64,000 nt of DNA from Erinaceus europaeus (GCF_950295315.1 NC_080170.1:93604054-93668053), one strand, 5' to 3'. Counted from the stretch's first letter, positions 45,520-57,934 are shown. A program made the numbers and translations. Notes: generated by a model not told the origin, from the letters alone.

Positions 45520-46345
45520 AATAAGCACAGATTTGATCAGCAAATTTGATATTCTGTTCTTTGCAAGATAGTATGCTATGTAAGCATTGTGGGAGACAAG
45601 ATTTTTAGGTATGGTTCTTTCAGAAGGAGTTTCCTGAATAATAGTTGCATTACATAAATAAATATCCTTTTATGTTATCTTGCAAATGGTGTATAGACTC
45701 TTCTTGAGAATCTCTAGTCATGTATACTCATTGCCTTCTGAGGCAACCTTCCCTCACTTCATATAAGGGTAGATCATTTTATTAAAATGTTTGAAATCTA
45801 ATTCTCTAGAATGCTGACATTTGATCCTAAATATTTCCTTTAGGATATAGAAATCAAGCCAGATCTGTCTGTAACCCTGACGATTTTACTATGAATCATG
45901 CAACACATTTGAATGTATGTTTTTTTTAAAGGCCATTTTACTTACACTCAGCCACAGTAACATTCCAATTATAGTAGATGACAAACAACACCTTTATCAC
46001 TAGGCATTTGTAAGAGGAGTTTAAAATTTACAGAACCCCTTGATTGTACAAATTTATAAATTCAGCAAATATTTATTCAACTCTACATCAAAATTACAGT
46101 GTTTGTAATATAAATGCAGTTTTTATAGTCCTATCTCTTCCAGTGCTGATTTTTACTTTTTTCTTTGCGATGTGGTTTCAAGACTTCAGATTTGTTTGGG
46201 CTGTTTTACGAGGAGTTAAAAACATAAATGTGATTGCACACTTGAAGTGTGCACAGGTGTTGGAATGATACCTTTTAAATGTTAAATATAGAGACTTGTA
46301 CTTATTTTGAGATATATATAAAATAACCTATCACCTACCATTCTG
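45520..46345. other. Intron, nothing recognised
   Basis: No exon or repeat family recognised. Confidence 0.4.
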
Positions 46346-46349
46346 TATG

Positions 46350-46460
46350 CCTGCTGCAGAGGACTATTAAACTGTGAACTAAAGTACGTATGGTCCCTGC
46401 CACACTGGATTTATAAGGTAGTGATGGAGACAGACAAGCTAACAATTATACAGACAAATA
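46350..46460. repeat. Ancient interspersed repeat fragment
   Basis: TATGGTCCCTGCCACACTGG...GGAGACAGACAAGCTAACAA is the 'ordinary mammalian' old-repeat phrasing also seen at 60220; family not assigned. Confidence 0.35.
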
Positions 46461-46859
46461 TAAACTACTACTGTGTGGATTTGATTACATGAATTTCCTA
46501 ATAGGAAATTTTAGTTTGCTTAAGACTACAGGGATAACATCCGTGACAACTTTTAGGATTGAATTTCCGTAAAAGGAGAGGGAAAACACCTCCATGCTAT
46601 GCACATATTACTTGCTAAAGCAGGAACATGAACAACAAAGAACATTAACAAGATGACTAAGTTATAGTGGGCAAAGAGATTGAAAGGGGCTGTGATTTGA
46701 TTTAAGGAAGGAGAGATAATCACCATACAGCTATAATAGGTTTTGATAAAGGGGTGTTGTATTTATCTTGAAAATATAGGGCAACCACTCAGCAGGTTTC
46801 AAACAGGGAAGTACCATTACCAAATTATCCTACAGAAAATCTTCCTATGTCCTGAGGAG

Positions 46860-46975
46860 ACAGCACCATGGTAATGCAGACAATTTTCATTCCTGGGGTT
46901 CTAAATTCCTAGGTTCAATCTCCAGCACCACAACAAGCCAGAATTAATCAGTATTCTGGTATTAAAAAAAAAAGC
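46860..46975 (+). mobile_element. SINE-C, diverged
   Basis: GCACCATGGTAATGCAGACA head, CTAGGTTCAATCTCCAGCAC and AAGCCAGAATTAATCAGTAT, A-rich end. Confidence 0.75.
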
Positions 46976-47077
46976 TTTCTTTGACTGGGGTATGGGAGAG
47001 AGGTTACTAGAGAGTCAGGTGAATGCTGGCAGAGGAGTCAAGAAGCTATTATAATGGCTTCATGGAGAAATAATTGT

Positions 47078-47310
47078 GGGGGGCCAGGTGCAGTGCACCT
47101 AGTTGAATATACATGTTACAATATACATGGACCCAGGTTCAAGCCCTTGGTCCCCACCTGCAGGGGGAAATCTTCACAAGTGGTAAAGCAGTGAAGAAGG
47201 CCTGCAGGTGTCTCCCTGTCTCTCTCCCTCTTTACCTCCCATTTTCTCTCAATTCCTGGCTACCCCTAACCAATAAATAAAGATAATAAAATAATTTTTA
47301 AAAAGAGAGA
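47078..47310 (+). mobile_element. SINE-B
   Basis: GGGGGCCAGGTGCAGTGCAC head, CAGGTTCAAGCCCTTGGTCC, T/C body and AATAAATAAAGATAATAAA tail. Confidence 0.9.
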
Positions 47311-47464
47311 ATTGTTGTATGGCCTAGGGTGATGGTGGCAGAATGGAAAGAAGTAAAAACAAAGGCTGTGTTTCTGCCTTGATATATTTCAGGGCAAGAA
47401 TAACAATAATCATTTGGATCTTGGCACTTGTTTAGATGGTAATTCAGTTTAGTGGGGATGTTTT

Positions 47465-47742
47465 GTTTTTTTTTTTGCCTCCAGAGCTATTGCTAGGAGT
47501 TAGTGCCTCCACTATGAATCCACTGCTCCTGGAGGCCGTCTTTTTTCCATTGTTGTTTTTGTTGTTAGGACAGAAAACATTGAGAGAGGAGGGGAAGACA
47601 GAGAGCAGGAAAGAAAGACAGATACCTGCAGACTTGCTTCACTACTTGTGAAGCGAACCCCTGCAGGTGGGGAACCAGAGGATGGAACCAGGATCCTTGA
47701 TCAGGTCCTAGAGCTTCTCCCTATGTGCACTTAACCTGGCCC
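47465..47742 (-). mobile_element. SINE-A, long form
   Basis: TTTTTTTGCCTCCAGAGCTA, CCACTGCTCCTGGAGGCCGT, GTTGTTAGGACAGAAAAC and CCCCTGCAGGTGGGGAAC. Confidence 0.88.
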
Positions 47743-47771
47743 CCTAGTGGGGATTTTTATAAGATAAATAA

Positions 47772-47878
47772 ACAGGTGTCGGACCCTCAAGCTTGAGGTT
47801 TTGAGTTCTGTCTCTGACAGTGCATGTGCCAGAATGTTACTCTCTCTCTTTTCCTTCATAAATCTTAAAAAACATCTT
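47772..47878 (+). mobile_element. SINE-D, 3' part
   Basis: TCGGACCCTCAAGCTTGAGG, GAGTTCTGTCTCTGACAGTG and TTACTCTCTCTCTTTTCC. Confidence 0.5.
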
Positions 47879-48064
47879 TTAAATATGAAAAATTTATATT
47901 TATTTATAAGAAAAATACAATATAGACATTTAAGAAAGTTAAGCTTTGTGTGTGACTGTGAGTTGATAAATGTACACAAGCGATTATGAAGGGATAGAGC
48001 AATAAAAAGGGAAACCAGGAAAAAATTATCTTTGATAGTGAAAATGCAAAGATAGAAGATAGTT

Positions 48065-48365
48065 CATGAAGAGACAGTCATTTCATAGCAATACAATTTG
48101 TAATAGCCAAAACCTGGAAGCAACCAGGTGTCCAACAACAGATGAGTGGCTGAGAAACTGAAAAATGAGAAAATACTTTGGTGTATTGTACCAAAGTAAG
48201 GGACTCTGGGGTGGGAAGGAAGGTTCAGGTCCTGGAACATGATGGCAGAGGACCTAGAGGGGATTGAATTGTTATATAGAAAACTGAGAAGTGTTACACA
48301 TATACAAAGTACTATATTTACTGTTGACTATAAACCATTAATCCCCTCCAATAAAGGGGAAAAAA
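48065..48365 (+). mobile_element. L1 3' end with internal deletion
   Basis: ORF2 end phrases (ATAGCCAAAACCTGGAAGCA, AACAACAGATGAGTGGCTGA) jump directly to the 3' UTR (GTACCAAAGTAAGGGACTCT...GGTCCTGGAACATGATGGCA). It ends with CCAATAAAGGGGAAAAAAG. It lies about 500 bp before the last exon found. Confidence 0.88.
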
Positions 48366-48410
48366 GAGAGATGGAGAGACAGTTAATAGTTCAATGAAAT
48401 AAGCGAAAGG

Positions 48411-48439
48411 CTATATATATATATATATATATATATATC
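48411..48439. repeat. (TA)n run
   Basis: About 14 TA units in MORC1 intron sequence. Confidence 0.9.
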
Positions 48440-48874
48440 TTAATGACTTAAGAAGTAATAGGGATGACCTTAGGAAGAACTTTTGTTGATGTTACTGGGC
48501 TGAAGGAAGTAGAAATCAGATTAGAATGGATTTATTAGCAAGTGGAAGGTGAAGAAATAGAGATAGATGGGATGGTAACTCATAGAAAGGTAAGAAATTT
48601 TTTACTTCAGAGGATAACTATACCTAAGTTATCCTGGAGCAGGGAAGACTCAGTGATGATGATACTGATTATGATGACTGATGATGATGATGATGATATA
48701 TATGTATTCTTATTCAATCATATAATTCTCTAGAGAAAAAAACAGAAACTGAATTTTTATGTTTATCTTAGAGAAGTGTAAATAGAAGTTAAATGAAGGA
48801 AAGAAAGAGGTAGCTTAATGTATATCATTAATGACTACTGATTCTTGTGTGTTTTTGTTAATACCTTGCCATAG

Positions 48875-48979
48875 GCCTGTTCTTGGGAAATGAAAAGGAA
48901 AGAAAGTCAAGCCTGTATTCAGGGACGTAAGACTTTGACTGAAGTTGAAACCAGCAATGGATATCCTGATATAATCCTG
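48875..48979 (+). CDS. MORC1: MORC1 coding exon (linker, SWEMKRK segment)
   Basis: The exon is 35 codons in phase 0/0, behind an acceptor ending CCTTGCCATAG and before a CTG/GTAGGA donor. The peptide begins ACSWEMKRKESQACIQGRKT and ends SNGYPDIIL. ASWEMKRK, the following LTE and the closing DIIL agree with the MORC1 linker in the expected order. It joins in frame to the exon at 43284-43526 if the damaged exon between them is left out. The next MORC1 exon should open with a Val or its equivalent, but I did not find it in the remaining 15 kb. Confidence 0.85.
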
Positions 48980-49094
48980 GTAGGATGAACTTTACCAACT
49001 AAATGATACCTAGGGCTATCATTAGTAAAGATTAGAGGATTCCCAGAAATACTTTTCATGCGTACTTCAAAGTAACTGAAACATCCCACTGAAT

Positions 49095-49215
49095 AACCAA
49101 GTTTTAGCTAAGGAAAAAAAAAACTCTGAAAAGTTAAATTACTTGCTCAAGGTTACATATACAAGTGAAAATAAAACTGGGATCTTCTTAACTTTTAGTC
49201 CATTATGCTTTTCAC
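49095..49215 (-). repeat. MIR
   Basis: AAATTACTTGCTCAAGGTTA and AAAACTGGGATCTTCTTAAC match the antisense MIR core and tRNA-related end. It begins about 115 bp after the last exon found. Confidence 0.75.
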
Positions 49216-49219
49216 TTTA

Positions 49220-50145
49220 CTTATAAGGGTGAGAAAGCTTTATAATATTTTGGTAATATCTAAATTATATGTGCCAAATATATCATTTACATGTGTAAAC
49301 ATGTGCATGAATACACATATACACATGCATATAAACTGTAAACAAATATGTATTATGTAAACAAATATATATATACATAAATGTGTATATGATAAGTAAC
49401 TTGAAATATGTTTCAAAATCCAAAACTTATGAACCTCTTTGTAATTTATAATATTGATTCTCACAAGAGTATGATTTTGAATTGACTTAAACTAAGTCTG
49501 TCATAGTCATGTTGAGAGAAGTCTGTTTATTTAAAATATTTTTTCATTTACTCTCCAACATTATATTTTTATAAATATCAGAGAGCTAGATTTCTACCTT
49601 TCTGCTTTGATCCTAATTTCTTTTAGAAAGAATTAGCTTGAAGACAGACCGTTTGAGATTTTACCCATGAAGCCATGTTAAAGACATTACTCATTATGTT
49701 ATATAGGGTAATTTGCATTATGCTCAAAAGTCCATTTAGATATTAGAATTAATGTCAGGAAAAGTCTGTTTTATAAGAATCTAAATTTTATTATAACTAC
49801 TATTCATTTTTACCTTGATTTTTAAGAAATTTACAGATAAACTTTAATCTAGAGGAAAATAATTATAATCACTTGGATGATTGCTATTTGTTTTGTGTAA
49901 TGAAAAATGTTTAATTGCATACTGCAGGAAAAAAGGCTTGTTTTCTCTACTGTATAAGGATAAAGATTTATATAAATAAATGAGAAAAAGATATCAGAAA
50001 ATGGGTAAAGGACATAAACTGACAGTTCATAGAAAGGGAGTTGAAATGATAAGCATGAAAAATGTGTGAACCCATATGTAAGAAAAAGAAGACATAAAAA
50101 ATAATGTGTCAGTGTACTTTAAATAAATATATTTAATATTTTAAA
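49220..50145. other. Intron, nothing recognised
   Basis: Very AT-rich with TATATACATAAATGTG-like runs near 49310-49390. No exon found. Confidence 0.4.
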
Positions 50146-50149
50146 ATAT

Positions 50150-50480
50150 ATTTTATTAGTTATTTAATAGTGATTTACAAGATTAAGATAATAGAGATAT
50201 AATTTCACACCACTCCCACCACCAAAGCTCTGTGTCCTTCATTGAGTCTTCCAAATGTGACGATAGTTCTCTCAAGTTCATAGATAAGAGTTGACTATAT
50301 ATATATTTTTTTCAAGTTGATGTGTTTCAGTTCTTTGTATGATAAGCTTAAACTTTCTTCCAGTTGGTAAGGCCTTGATGTCATTTGTTAGATCCAAGCT
50401 GGTATTAGATTTACAGAGTCTGGCTTTGAGTTAGGGAGGAAATTGACCTAGGATTTTAGTGGAGTTTAAGTTAACTCCAA
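50150..50480 (-). repeat. Family R pieces
   Basis: CACACCACTCCCACCACCAA (3' end block), then TTCTTCCAGTTGGTAAGGCC and TAGATCCAAGCTGGTATTAG, like 20390-20460; internal parts are missing. Confidence 0.5.
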
Positions 50481-50548
50481 GTTTTTGGCATTTACTTTTT
50501 TTGATAATTATAATGAAGCTGTCTTAGAGACAGCAATTATCCTATACA

Positions 50549-50592
<44 letters not shown>

Positions 50593-50645
50593 AAAGAGAG
50601 AGAGAGAGATAGACATGTGTATGTATATATATATGCATGCATATG
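50549..50645. repeat. (AT)n and (AG)n microsatellite
   Basis: About 21 AT units, a short GAGAGAGAGAGAGA run, then GTATGTATATATATATGCATGC. Confidence 0.93.
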
Positions 50646-50691
50646 TATTTTGCCACAATATCTGTGGCTATAGTATACAGTGTTTCTTCTT

Positions 50692-50900
50692 TTTAAAAAT
50701 TTTTTTATTATCTTTATTTATTAGATAGGGACAGCCAGAAATTGGTAGGGAATGGGGGTCACAGGGAAAGAGAAAGACACCTGCAACACTGCTTCACCAC
50801 TCGCAAAACTTTCCCCCTGCAAGTGGGGATCAGGGGCTCCAACCCAGGTCCTTGCACATTATGACATGTGTACTCAACCGGGGCACTACCACCTGATTGT
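50692..50900 (-). mobile_element. SINE-B
   Basis: TTTTTTATTATCTTTATTTA, CACTCGCAAAACTTTCCCCC core, CACCTGATTG head end. Confidence 0.92.
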
Positions 50901-50959
50901 TGGCAAGTGGTAGCAGTAATGTTGATTTCCTGTCAGAAGAGATTAAAAGATGGAAAAAT

Positions 50960-51240
50960 AGGGAGTCGGGCAGTAGCACAGCGGGTTAAGCGCAGGTGGC
51001 GCAAAGCACAAGGTCCAGCGTAAGGATCCCGGTTTGAGGCCTCGGCTCTCCACCTATAGGGGAGTCGCTTCACAGGCAGTGAAGCAGGTCTGCAGGTGTC
51101 TGTCTTTCTCTCCCTCTATCTGTCTTCCCCTCCTCTCTCCATTTCTCTCTGTCCTATCCAATAACGACAACATAAATAACAACAACTGCAGCAATAAAGC
51201 AAGGGCAACAAAAGGGGATAAATATTTAAACAAAGAAAAA
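50960..51240 (+). mobile_element. SINE-A
   Basis: GGGAGTCGGGCAGTAGCACA head, GGAGTCGCTTCACAGGCAGT, T/C body, AAGCAAGGGCAACAAAAGGG tail. Confidence 0.94.
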
Positions 51241-51299
51241 AAATTTAAAAGAATGTGTCCATTTCTTTTAAAAAAATTATGGAAAAATAAACCTTATTA

Positions 51300-52085
51300 A
51301 CTATCTCTTGTATAGTTAAATAGCAAGAGTAAATGAGGGAAGTGAAGTAGGGATAGGAGAGGAAGAATGTCTAGGGCTAAGTAATAAATACTATATTGAA
51401 GAATTCATAGTGCTATTCTCCTAGGTTGTCAAACTTATTAGGTCTAAGTCTAACCACAGAGGACTATTAAGCACTTTTACTTATAAGTATAGAATTGCCC
51501 CTAAGTTACAGGGATATGAATACATGTTCACAGTACCGTAGGGTCTACCCTATATATAGGATCTGTAACTATGCTGGAAATGTACAAGCTAAAATAGAGT
51601 TGGATAGTCCCGTATGTTAGGAAATATTTCCCTGAGCAAAAGAATTTGAGAGCTTGGCTTTTCTAGAGATAATCTGCAGCAAAAAGGCAGTCACAGCATG
51701 ATTTAGTATGGTGGCACAGGTAGTACTGATTCAGTTGAGACCAACAGTGGCAGAATAATGGGGAACTGGATCAGGAGAACAGATATCAAACTATACAAGC
51801 AATTCCCCAGAGGTTCCAGGACAAGGAAAAATACAGATTTTAAAATAGAAGGGAAAACTTCCTTATCTTCTCTTGATCAATAATGGCAATTATTATTATT
51901 ATAACCAAATTAGTCACAAGCTTATTTTCTTTGATAACCCAATGATTAAAATTAACTTGATCTTACCATGCTTTGTGCAATTTTAAGGCGTTTATTAATA
52001 ATGATGTCTTAGACAGTGACAGGACCAAATGATTTTGATCAAGCCTGAGGCTATAGCAAATTTAGGCCTGAGATTGCAGCAAATT
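51300..52085 (-). repeat. Family R copy, 5' portion, left of a nested insertion
   Basis: TTAGGTCTAAGTCTAACCAC and the following blocks align in order with 20540-21180. The copy breaks at about 52085 and resumes at 52681. Confidence 0.65.
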
Positions 52086-52680
52086 TAGGGACCTTCCACC
52101 TTCTGCACCCAATAAATTATTTTGGTCCATACTCCCAGAAAGGGTTAAAGAATAGGGAAGCCTCTAGTGGAGAGGATGGGACATGGGACTTTGGTGGTAG
52201 GAATTGTGTGGAATTGTAACCTTGTTATCTTACAATCTTGTTAACCATTATTAAATCACCAATAAAAAATTTTAATGGGGGTTGTATTGTTATATGGAAA
52301 ACTGAGAAATGTTATGCATGTACAAACTGTTGTATTTACTGTTGAATGTAAAACATTAGTTCCCCAATAAATAAATTTTAAAAATTTAAAAAACAAAAGA
52401 AAAAAAAGGCATTAAGTAGTAGTAATAGTTGTAGCAGTGACTTAAAATAGAAGAGAAGGCAGGGCCATAGAAAAATATAATATAGATAGATTGATAGTTA
52501 TAGAAGTAATAATAAAAAAAAAGAAGTAATAATCAACTCATATTTGTAACCATGGGAGAATCAATGCAATTTTCAGTGGAGGGAATGGGGACACAGAATT
52601 CTGGTGGTGGGAGCAGTGTGGAATTGTATCCCTATTATTTTGTAATTTTGTCAATCACTAGTAAAATGAAAATAAAATAT
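52086..52680 (+). mobile_element. Nested block of three A-tailed 3' ends
   Basis: 52086-52277 is a family R 3' end (CTTCTGCACCCAATAAATTA...GGACTTTGGTGGTAGGAATT). 52278-52395 is an L1 3' end (GGGGTTGTATTGTTATATGG...CCCCAATAAATAAATTTTAA). 52400-52680 is a second family R 3' end (GGACACAGAATTCTGGTGGT). All are + strand. Confidence 0.75.
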
Positions 52681-52845
52681 AAAAAAATTAGAACTACTTA
52701 AACAATGTAAACTCTGTCAGAATTCAATCACCTTATAAATATTACTTAAATTAAAAATTATACTCAGTATGAAAATCTAGGCTGCTTAATAACTTGAAGT
52801 ATTGAATCTCTTTTCCTCCTGAAAGTGATTTAGAAGATTATATGA
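52681..52845 (-). repeat. Family R copy, right of the nested insertion
   Basis: AACTTGAAGTATTGAATCTC and TTCAATCACCTTATAAATAT match 21245-21400, continuing from the break at 52085. Confidence 0.6.
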
Positions 52846-52944
52846 TAATAGAATTATAGTGCTGCATCACTCTCATCACCAGGATCTATGACCCCAACCA
52901 CCAGATCCCAATAATAGCCACCATAATTCTCCCACAGTCTCAGA

Positions 52945-53745
52945 TATGGGTTGCCTATTTTTTATTAGTGATTTAATAATGATTAATATGATTGTAAGGT
53001 AAAGGGGGTACAATTCCATACAGTTTCCACTACCAGAGTTTCATGTCCCACCCCCTCCACTGGAAGCTTTTCTATTGTTCATCCCTCTCTGGGAATATGG
53101 ATAAAAACTGTTCATGGGGGCAGAAGGTGGAAGGTTTGGCTTCTATAATTGCTTCTCCGATGGACATGGATGTTGGCAGGTTGATCCATACCCCCAGCCT
53201 GTTTCTGTCTTTCTCTAGTGGGGCAGGGCTCTGGAGAGGTGAGATTCCAGGAGACAATGGTGAAGTTATCTGCCTGGGGAGGTCAGGATGGCATCATAGT
53301 AGCATCTGCAACTTGGTGGCGGAAAGGCAATGAACAGGAACCCCAAGGTAGGAATAGAGCAGATGAAACTAGGGGTCTTCCTATGGGAAACAGCTAGGAA
53401 GCCTATTTTAGGTATGATCCATGTGGCCTGTGACTTTAGTAGTAATTGCCTTCTCTGGGGCAATGGGGTCAGTGTTGAGAATAGGGACTATAAGGTTGGA
53501 TTAGGTTGGAGAGCAGGTCCCAAATATAAGGAAAAATAAATAAATACCATTATCTGTAGACCCCATTGATCTGACCTAGGGTCCATATATATTCCTACTT
53601 AGCACAGGAGTCTATATAGCCTCTGAGTCCCTGTCAGTCCAGACTCACACTCTATGGTCACAGCTAGGAACATTCTAGGCTGCACTCATTTCAGGACCAG
53701 TCTTCCTTGAGTGGCAGAGTAGGTTGACCCAGCCTTTTTTTTTTT
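52945..53745 (-). repeat. Family R copy, 3' portion
   Basis: TTTATTAGTGATTTAATAAT, CATACAGTTTCCACTACCAG, GTGGGGCAGGGCTCTGGAGA and later blocks align with 15600-16420. A T16 run ends it near 53750. Confidence 0.8.
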
Positions 53746-53802
53746 TTTTTAACCTCTTTAATCAAAATGTGATATAGCTGTACCAGTGAATAGTAGTAGT
53801 CA

Positions 53803-54005
53803 AGGGGCCAGGTGGTGGCGCATACACATTACAGTGCACAAGAACACAGGTTCAAAACCTCTGGTCCCCACCTGCAGAAAAACTTCACAAATAGTGAAGC
53901 AGGGCTGCAGGTATCTCTCTGTCTCTTTTCCTAGCTATACCCCTCTCCTCTCAATTTTTCTTTGTCTCTATCAAATAATAAATAAATAAAAGATTAAAAA
54001 GCAAA
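53803..54005 (+). mobile_element. SINE-B
   Basis: AGGGGCCAGGTGGTGGCGCA head, AGGTTCAAAACCTCTGGTCC, T/C body and AATAATAAATAAATAAAAG tail. Confidence 0.9.
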
Positions 54006-54009
54006 AGAC

Positions 54010-54500
54010 TAAAAAATAGTAATAGTCACAAAATGATTTGTAAAATCTTCCAAGTCTTTGCATAGTTTTTATGTAGTCATTATTTTTTTGTCACCTTTCT
54101 GTTATCCAAATACAGCACTTTGCAGGTACTTTTTTATAAAGTATGTACAACACTTATGTTGAAGGTGTTATCCTTTTATGTAATAGTTTATGTTTTCTTA
54201 CATTACTTATATATATGTGTGTGGCATGACTTGTTTCATTGTAATCAGCAGGAAGTCTGCTTTTGACCTCCTGGTGTCTAATTAAGTTGGCTAACTATGT
54301 ATTATCAAGAGATGCACATCAGTTTCTCTGTTTCGCTGTAGTGCAGTAATTCAAGTAGAAAATAATTGCTCCTTGAATGTTTTCTTGTCTGTCTACATCC
54401 TTAAATTCACAAATTACACAAAAGATTTTTCTTAGCTCTCATTATCTTTCAATATTGCTTGTATCTGATACTAGTCTGTGAGTGTATTGTGTTTGCACAC
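54010..54500. other. Intron, nothing recognised
   Basis: AT-rich without a placed repeat or exon. Confidence 0.4.
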
Positions 54501-54502
<2 letters not shown>

Positions 54503-54536
<34 letters not shown>

Positions 54537-54785
54537 CCACCAGGGTTACTGCTGGTGCTAAGTGCCTGCACAACAACTTCACTGTTCCCACTGGCCTTTT
54601 TTTTCTTCTAATTTTTTAAAAGATGTTTTTGATGAAGACAGAAGTAGAGAGGTAAAGGAAAGGGAGAGGAGTAGAAGAGAGACAGCGACAGCACTGCTCA
54701 ACTGTTGGTGAAGCTTCCCCTCTGTAGGTGAGGATGGGGAGCTTGAACTCCAGTGCACACTACCAGGTACACCCCCACCCAGCCT
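54503..54785 (-). mobile_element. (TTTA)n run and SINE-B, long form
   Basis: TTTA units at 54503-54535, CACCAGGGTTACTGCTGGTG, purine body, GTTGGTGAAGCTTCCCCTCT and CACCCCCACCCAGCC. Confidence 0.8.
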
Positions 54786-55077
54786 TTGCACATGTTCTTT
54801 CATTTGAACCCTGTGTCTTTCACATTTAAGGAAGTTTCTGGAGGCTAACAGGGATGTGAGAGATTGTCACTTAAGAAGAAACAGTTAGCTATCATGCAAA
54901 ACAATCTCCACCCCATGTAACAAATTTGTTTGCATTTTGTTGAATTCTACTTTAGTTCAGTGAATTTCCTGAAGCTCATGGTTTTAATTCTAGGGGTAAA
55001 AACCTTAGACTGGCTGTACTTACATGACACAAAGAAAGTTCATCTCACATGAATAATTCCTCTTTTTAGTAAAATAA

Positions 55078-55228
55078 TTATTTTAATTGTGTGTGTGAGA
55101 GAAAGACAGAGAGATCAGAACGCTGGTTAGCTCTGATTTCTGGTGGTGCCAGGGATTTAACCTGGAACCTCAGAGCGTCAAGCATAAAAACCTTTTGCAT
55201 AACCATTATGCTATCTCCCAAGACCTCT
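55078..55228 (-). mobile_element. SINE-C
   Basis: GTTAGCTCTGATTTCTGGTG, GGATTTAACCTGGAACCTCA, CATAACCATTATGCTATCTC. Confidence 0.88.
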
Positions 55229-55234
55229 TACCTA

Positions 55235-56680
55235 ATTTCAAGTTATCCAATGTCATGAGACTGCTGAGTAATACCATAAGATAATGGTACAGTTGCAGTT
55301 TAGTAATTTAAAAGGTAAATATATCTTGAGTCTAGTAAGAAAACACACAATGACTTACACTGTGCAATCCCCCCACCTTTATGACTTCTGCATGGACTGG
55401 CCAATTACGGACAGTCCTTGGCAAATTATTTGTCTGTACTACTGAAGAAAAGATGCCTGGAGTGGTATTACCAGTGTGATTACAAATTTAAAAGGACACT
55501 GGTCCAGGATAATTCTACATGCCTACCTATGTTTCCTGTGAATGTATTACCATAGTGTAGGAAAAATGGCTACATTCTGATCATCACTTTTTTTTTTTTT
55601 TTTTGCTGTATTAATAATGTCAGTCTGACTACCTTTTGAAAGAACTTTTCGTAGAAAGGCACTTCACTCTGGTACTTGTTCTGAAAGTTGTATAATTCCA
55701 AGTGAAATGATGCTTGTACTGATTGTTTGTAGGCTTATATTGAATCTAACCACAGCTGATTAATTCAGCCATTAATTAATTAATTCTCCAAAGTCACCTC
55801 ATCTGCTGTTTCTCAGTGTTAACAACAAACTCCTGTTTAATCTTTGATGGAATACTTTTCTCATTTCTTTTTCTACAAGGCCTGTGGTCTACTGACGCTA
55901 TTAAAAGACGACGACATGAATGTCTTTTATTTTTCTCTTCCCAGCAAGACAATACTTATTTTCTAGTCACTAAAAAATTATTTCTTTGTTCTATGCAAGT
56001 GTTTCACATGTAATATCCTTCCAAATCATTCATGTGGTGTTGGGCTTCATTTTCCTTATCTCCAGTTGCTTCTGATCATTAACTTTGTTGCTGTCACTTC
56101 TGTCGTCTTTTTCCCCCTTTTGATATTAATTTATGGTCGGCCTTTTAGCCAACACAGAACATTTCAGAGTTCGTGCAATGAGTGTGTTCTTGGTAAGACC
56201 TTGCATTGCCAGTCATTTGGAGCTGTGGAAATCTCCAACTGGGATTCAGTTACAACTCCAGGCATTTTCTAGAGATTAAAAACCTGTCATGAAAATAATA
56301 AGACTTTATAAAGGACACCTTAATCCTTTTCAAAATGCCCTAGACAGCCTCCCAGTTGGACCTTTTGAGATGTTATGTACAGGACGATCAGTTTGCACTC
56401 AGCAAATTCCTTCATTATTTTTCACAGTCTTGTTAGCACCAGATACAGGTCAGTTCACTATTTCAGGCTAACTAGTGTGATCCACAGTTAATATCTCTGT
56501 CTCCATACATCGCGTTTTTTCCCTGAAACTTTATTGGCTGTATCTGTACATGTATGTTGTAGTGGAGTCGACCTTTCTTCCTCCTGTGTAGCCATGATGA
56601 AATTCAGATTGTATTTTGCACCAGTCATATAACCCTTTTAATAATGTGAGGGGTATTTTAAAAATAATTTTACTGGGAGA
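55235..56680. other. Intron, nothing recognised
   Basis: No exon or repeat family recognised. Three frames of 60-68 codons at 55816-56471 have no MORC1 similarity and no matching splice phases. Confidence 0.4.
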
Positions 56681-56689
56681 TTAATATTT

Positions 56690-56850
56690 TATACCACAGC
56701 TGGTGAGATATGGGTAGGATTTCTCCTCTCCCCATTATACACATCTATAAAACACTCTCATGAGAGATACCCTTTTTATCCCCATAGTACAGATGAGGAA
56801 AATAAATTTGCTCAAGGTCACATTGACAGGAAGTAGTCACCTTGAACCAT
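56690..56850 (-). repeat. MIR
   Basis: CCATAGTACAGATGAGGAAA and TTTGCTCAAGGTCACATTGA give the antisense MIR core. Confidence 0.75.
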
Positions 56851-56859
56851 AGTTACTCA

Positions 56860-57930
56860 CTTTCCTTAACTAATACTCTTAAGACATTTCCTTAAGACAT
56901 TATCATTCATCTTCAGATCCCATCCCTCAATCAACTCACCCACCCCATTCTACACAGTCAGTAGTAATACACAAGTACACAAATATCCAGGTATGAGAAT
57001 TTCAATCAATAAAAAAATGCATCGTACTAATTAATATTCAGCATTTTGACCAAGGTTTAAGATTCACTGTCTGCATATTGTTCTCATTCTGCTTTATGGG
57101 GCCAGTACTCAACTGTCCCCAGGAGTTATTTTTCCCCTCTTTTTTTGGGGGGGGTACTCAATCATAATTTAGGTGTCAAATCTTGATCTGAGGATATTTG
57201 TCTGTCTGTCTTCTGCTTCCTGGGTTTTCTGCAGCTTCTTGGTACCTCGTGTGCATTTTCAGTGTGAGGTTGCACCTCTCAAGGCGAGTGTTTTGCTTGT
57301 GTGTGTTGGCTCCAGTCTGTCCACGCCACAGCGGCAGGTGGTGCAAGTCCAGTCAGGAGCTCAGAGTCCATGGACTGGTCTTATTTGGGGAAGGCTTTGA
57401 TAGAGAATGCTCACAGCAGCAAGACAGCCTCTCACTTTTTCCATCTTTTCTTAAGTCATCAATGAACCTGTTAAAAATGTTTTGTTTTGTTTTGTTTTTT
57501 CTATCACCCTCATGCCTACACTAGTCTATCAACGTTATGATCTCTGGCCTTTCTTCTTTCCTTCAACTATTTCTACTGATCTCAGGACATTTACACTTGA
57601 GTATCTTTCTAAAACTTGAAACCTTCAGTTTGCTTACTAAGGCAGATTCTCCCTGATTAACTTTATCTTTGTCCCAGATAGTCATCTCAAAACAGCTTCC
57701 ATGGATTCTTCTTTGATACACCTTACTAAAATATGCTAATTTTCCTTCCCTTGCACTACAGTCTTCAGACAGAAGCACTCTAGTTGGATTTTGATCTTTA
57801 GTTTTCCCTATTTTCTGCAGAGCTCTGTTATCACTAGACAGCTAATTTCTAAAAAGTTAAATCTTGATAATTAACTGTTTCTTCTCAAAACCTTTCCTCA
57901 GGTTCTGAGAAACTTACTGAAAGTACAAAC
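56860..57930. other. Intron, unclassified, with a CpG-bearing block
   Basis: 57270-57440 is GC-richer than its surroundings and keeps CpGs (CAAGGCGAGTG, CCACGCCACAGCGGCAGG). The 108-codon frame over it is not recognisable as a protein family. Confidence 0.4.
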
Positions 57931-57934
57931 TCAT

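Noticed and set aside
57198..57524. 108-codon frame whose LFPSFLKSSMNL end loosely resembles a MORC1 linker stretch
   Set aside because: There is no acceptor at the right place, the resemblance is short and gapped, and no neighbouring exon supports it.
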